Shown here piece after piece: positions 5,288 through 5,634 of a DNA stretch of 5,634 bases. The notes beneath the pieces are model-generated. The model was not told where the DNA came from and did no database searches. It worked only from the letters and a program-made list of their open reading frames with translations. The DNA is taken from the NCBI GenBank assembly GCA_035272265.1, contig DATEQV010000555.1, positions 1-5,634 on the forward strand. The letters run 5' to 3'. This stretch comes from Acidisphaera sp035272265 (lineage in GTDB: Bacteria; Pseudomonadota; Alphaproteobacteria; Acetobacterales; Acetobacteraceae). Position 1 is the first letter of the stretch. Each line of letters starts with the position of its first letter. Made by a program: the position numbers and the translations under genes.

Positions 5288-5634
5288 TCACAGCCACCGA
5301 TCCGCCGCCGCCGGTGCAACCCACGCCATCCGGCCGCGCACGATCGTCGCGACGACGGAACCGTCTCCGTCGACCAACGTCACGTCCGCGCGCAGGCCGG
5401 GCGCGAGCCGGCCGCGATCGGCCAAGCCCGCCGCCTCCGCCGCAGCGTCCGCGATCAGCGACCACGCGCCGGCGAGCCCGAGCTTGCCGCGCGACAATGT
5501 CATCGCCGCCGGCGCCATCGCCGGATGGTAGTAGTCGCTGCACAGCACCGTGCAGATGCCGGCCTCGGCCAGCCGAGCCGCACTCGCCCAGCCCAGGTGG
5601 CTGCGCCCGCGCAGCACGTTCGGGCACCCCATGA
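5288..5634 (-). CDS. phnM: PhnM-like alpha-D-ribose 1-methylphosphonate 5-triphosphate diphosphatase, C-terminal part
   Basis: The gene enters from the right edge; 115 codons plus the TGA at 5290-5288 are present, against about 380 residues for the family. The visible part begins MGCPNVLRGRSHLGWASAARL, corresponding to the 'MGaPNvvRGgSHsGN' segment of PhnM. LCSDYYHPAM follows, matching 'LSSDYvPa.l' and containing the metal-site aspartate of the amidohydrolase fold. The end GLADRGRLAPGLRADVTLVD is the typical return to the small beta-sandwich domain. PhnM removes pyrophosphate from ribose methylphosphonate triphosphate just before the C-P lyase PhnJ acts. The methionine at 5632 is an internal residue, not the start. 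The Cys/Tyr-His variations suggest a divergent PhnM branch, so another amidohydrolase function is possible. Other phn genes, if present, lie to the right of the window. Confidence 0.78.
   Translation of the reverse strand, partial: MGCPNVLRGRSHLGWASAARLAEAGICTVLCSDYYHPAMAPAAMTLSRGKLGLAGAWSLIADAAAEAAGLADRGRLAPGLRADVTLVDGDGSVVATIVRGRMAWVAPAAADRWL

Overview
The window is a compact, high-GC (roughly two thirds G+C) bacterial segment with no RNA gene, insertion sequence or CRISPR array. Base composition and gene content (NitT/TauT-type ABC importer, isocitrate-lyase/PEP-mutase family lyase, LeuC-like dehydratase, PPK2, PhnM) fit a proteobacterium, perhaps a beta-proteobacterium; that placement is inference, because no rRNA or marker gene is present.

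The left three quarters (1-4278) is one minus-strand operon. In transcription order it encodes a secreted substrate-binding protein (4278-3307), an ABC ATPase (3310-2483), two different inner-membrane permeases (2486-1727 and 1713-982), a KKCGH-type isocitrate lyase/PEP mutase family C-C lyase (958-77), and the first 26 codons of a LeuC/aconitase-type dehydratase large subunit (80-1, cut by the window edge). Three junctions are 4-nt stop/start overlaps (GTGA, GTGA, ATGA) and the other two gaps are 13 and 23 nt, so the genes are almost certainly co-transcribed and translationally coupled. The simplest reading is uptake of a small organic acid followed by hydration or isomerisation and C-C cleavage. 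The logic resembles the 2-methylcitrate cycle or the 2,3-dimethylmalate steps of nicotinate fermentation. The real substrate cannot be read from the sequence.

Both permease genes are broken as written. The first has a one-base excess at a run of eight G (1895-1902), and the second has an in-frame amber codon (1117-1119) followed by 44 more sensible codons. Both lesions fall in the same conserved region just after the cytoplasmic EAA loop, while the other genes of the operon look intact. This is either recent decay of the importer or local sequence error.

A 123-bp divergent intergenic region (4279-4401) separates the operon from a plus-strand gene for a family-2 polyphosphate kinase (4402-5241). 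It carries a near-perfect direct repeat, an 8-bp AT palindrome and a small hairpin. A 46-bp gap follows, and then a convergent minus-strand gene enters from the right edge: the C-terminal part of a PhnM-like ribosyl-methylphosphonate triphosphate diphosphatase (5634-5288). The right end therefore carries two genes of phosphorus metabolism. No stretch longer than 300 bases lacks a gene.
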